From NCBI RefSeq assembly GCF_009363255.1, contig NZ_CP045318.1:2345501-2409500 (forward strand): DNA of 64,000 bases, read 5' to 3'. How positions within the stretch are numbered: position 1 is the first letter of the stretch; every line of letters starts with the position of its first letter. Below are positions 63,263 through 64,000 of the stretch, piece after piece. The notes under the pieces were generated by a model. The model did not search any database, had not been told where the DNA came from, and saw only the letters and a program-made list of their open reading frames with translations. A program made the translations under genes and the position numbers. Source of the DNA: Roseivivax sp. THAF197b (GTDB taxonomy: Bacteria > Pseudomonadota > Alphaproteobacteria > Rhodobacterales > Rhodobacteraceae).

Positions 63263-63309
63263 CGCCCCCACCCGGCACAACAGCTCCTCAAGCCCTTGCG
63301 GGCTTTCCT

Positions 63310-63342
63310 CGCCCCGGCCACAGCGCCGGGGCGTTTCGTTTT
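63310..63342 (+). terminator. Rho-independent terminator of recA
   Basis: Perfect 9-bp stem CGCCCCGGC / GCCGGGGCG with a six-base loop, followed by TTTCGTTTT, 48 bases after the recA stop. Confidence 0.88.
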
Positions 63343-63427
63343 GCGCCCTGCCCTTGTGGACACCCGCCCCCCCCGGCGATACATCTCGGCGCAACCTTTT
63401 GACCCCCGGATCACGGATGCCTGCCCG

Positions 63428-64000
<573 letters not shown>

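Overview
This is a 64 kb piece of high-GC chromosome (about two-thirds GC by eye) from an alphaproteobacterium, almost certainly a Rhodobacteraceae/roseobacter-type marine heterotroph. Pointers are the nifR3(dusB)-ntrB-ntrC-ntrY nitrogen cluster with an NtrC that lacks the sigma54-contact loop (as known for Rhodobacter), the GAAC-N7-GAAC LexA box in front of recA, many four-base ATGA gene overlaps, and gene sets typical of this family (soxBDAG, paa genes, reductive pyrimidine breakdown, opg genes). No rRNA, tRNA, insertion sequence, prophage or CRISPR array was recognised; nearly all of the sequence is coding.

Layout. 1-9.4 kb: nitrogen regulation (ntrY partial, ntrC, ntrB, dusB, minus strand), then a plus-strand operon ispD-ispF-pgpA-pncC, ratA, hpt and a small membrane protein. 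9.4-13.8 kb (minus): a FAD oxidoreductase, an orphan 5-oxoprolinase subunit (pxpA), an SDR, and KDPGal aldolase plus KDGal kinase for galactonate-type sugar acids. 14-21 kb (minus): a secreted esterase, then TPR protein-opgC-opgG-opgH for periplasmic glucans. 21-24 kb: a CoA transferase overlapping a thiamine-diphosphate enzyme, a pair of unknown substrate.

24-35 kb is a pyrimidine reductive-catabolism locus: ABC transporter, dihydropyrimidinase, N-carbamoyl amidohydrolase, a RutR-type regulator with a near-consensus operator, and dihydropyrimidine dehydrogenase (preA, preT). An AT-rich, probably foreign membrane-protein gene (27772-28344) sits inside the transporter/hydrolase operon, joined to the ABC ATPase start codon. 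35-40 kb: a DEAD-box helicase with a long disordered tail, then a hybrid histidine kinase and a paralogous response regulator whose C-terminus looks like a kinase dimerisation domain that has lost its histidine.

40-46 kb: a GlxA-type AraC regulator divergent from heterotetrameric sarcosine oxidase soxBDAG. 46-55.6 kb: phenylacetate catabolism, paaI-paaK-paaR (plus) facing paaX-paaABCDE-paaZ (minus), so two different repressors flank one pathway. 55.6-61.4 kb: a sulfur/respiration block: a small YgaP-like membrane protein, persulfide-dioxygenase-like MBL enzyme and SulP transporter behind a promoter holding a perfect ATTC-N8-GAAT (SqrR-type) site, followed by cytochrome bd oxidase cydAB plus a 37-residue small subunit. 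61.4-64 kb: a sulfotransferase-like gene, recA with LexA box and terminator, and the start of alaS, which runs off the right edge.
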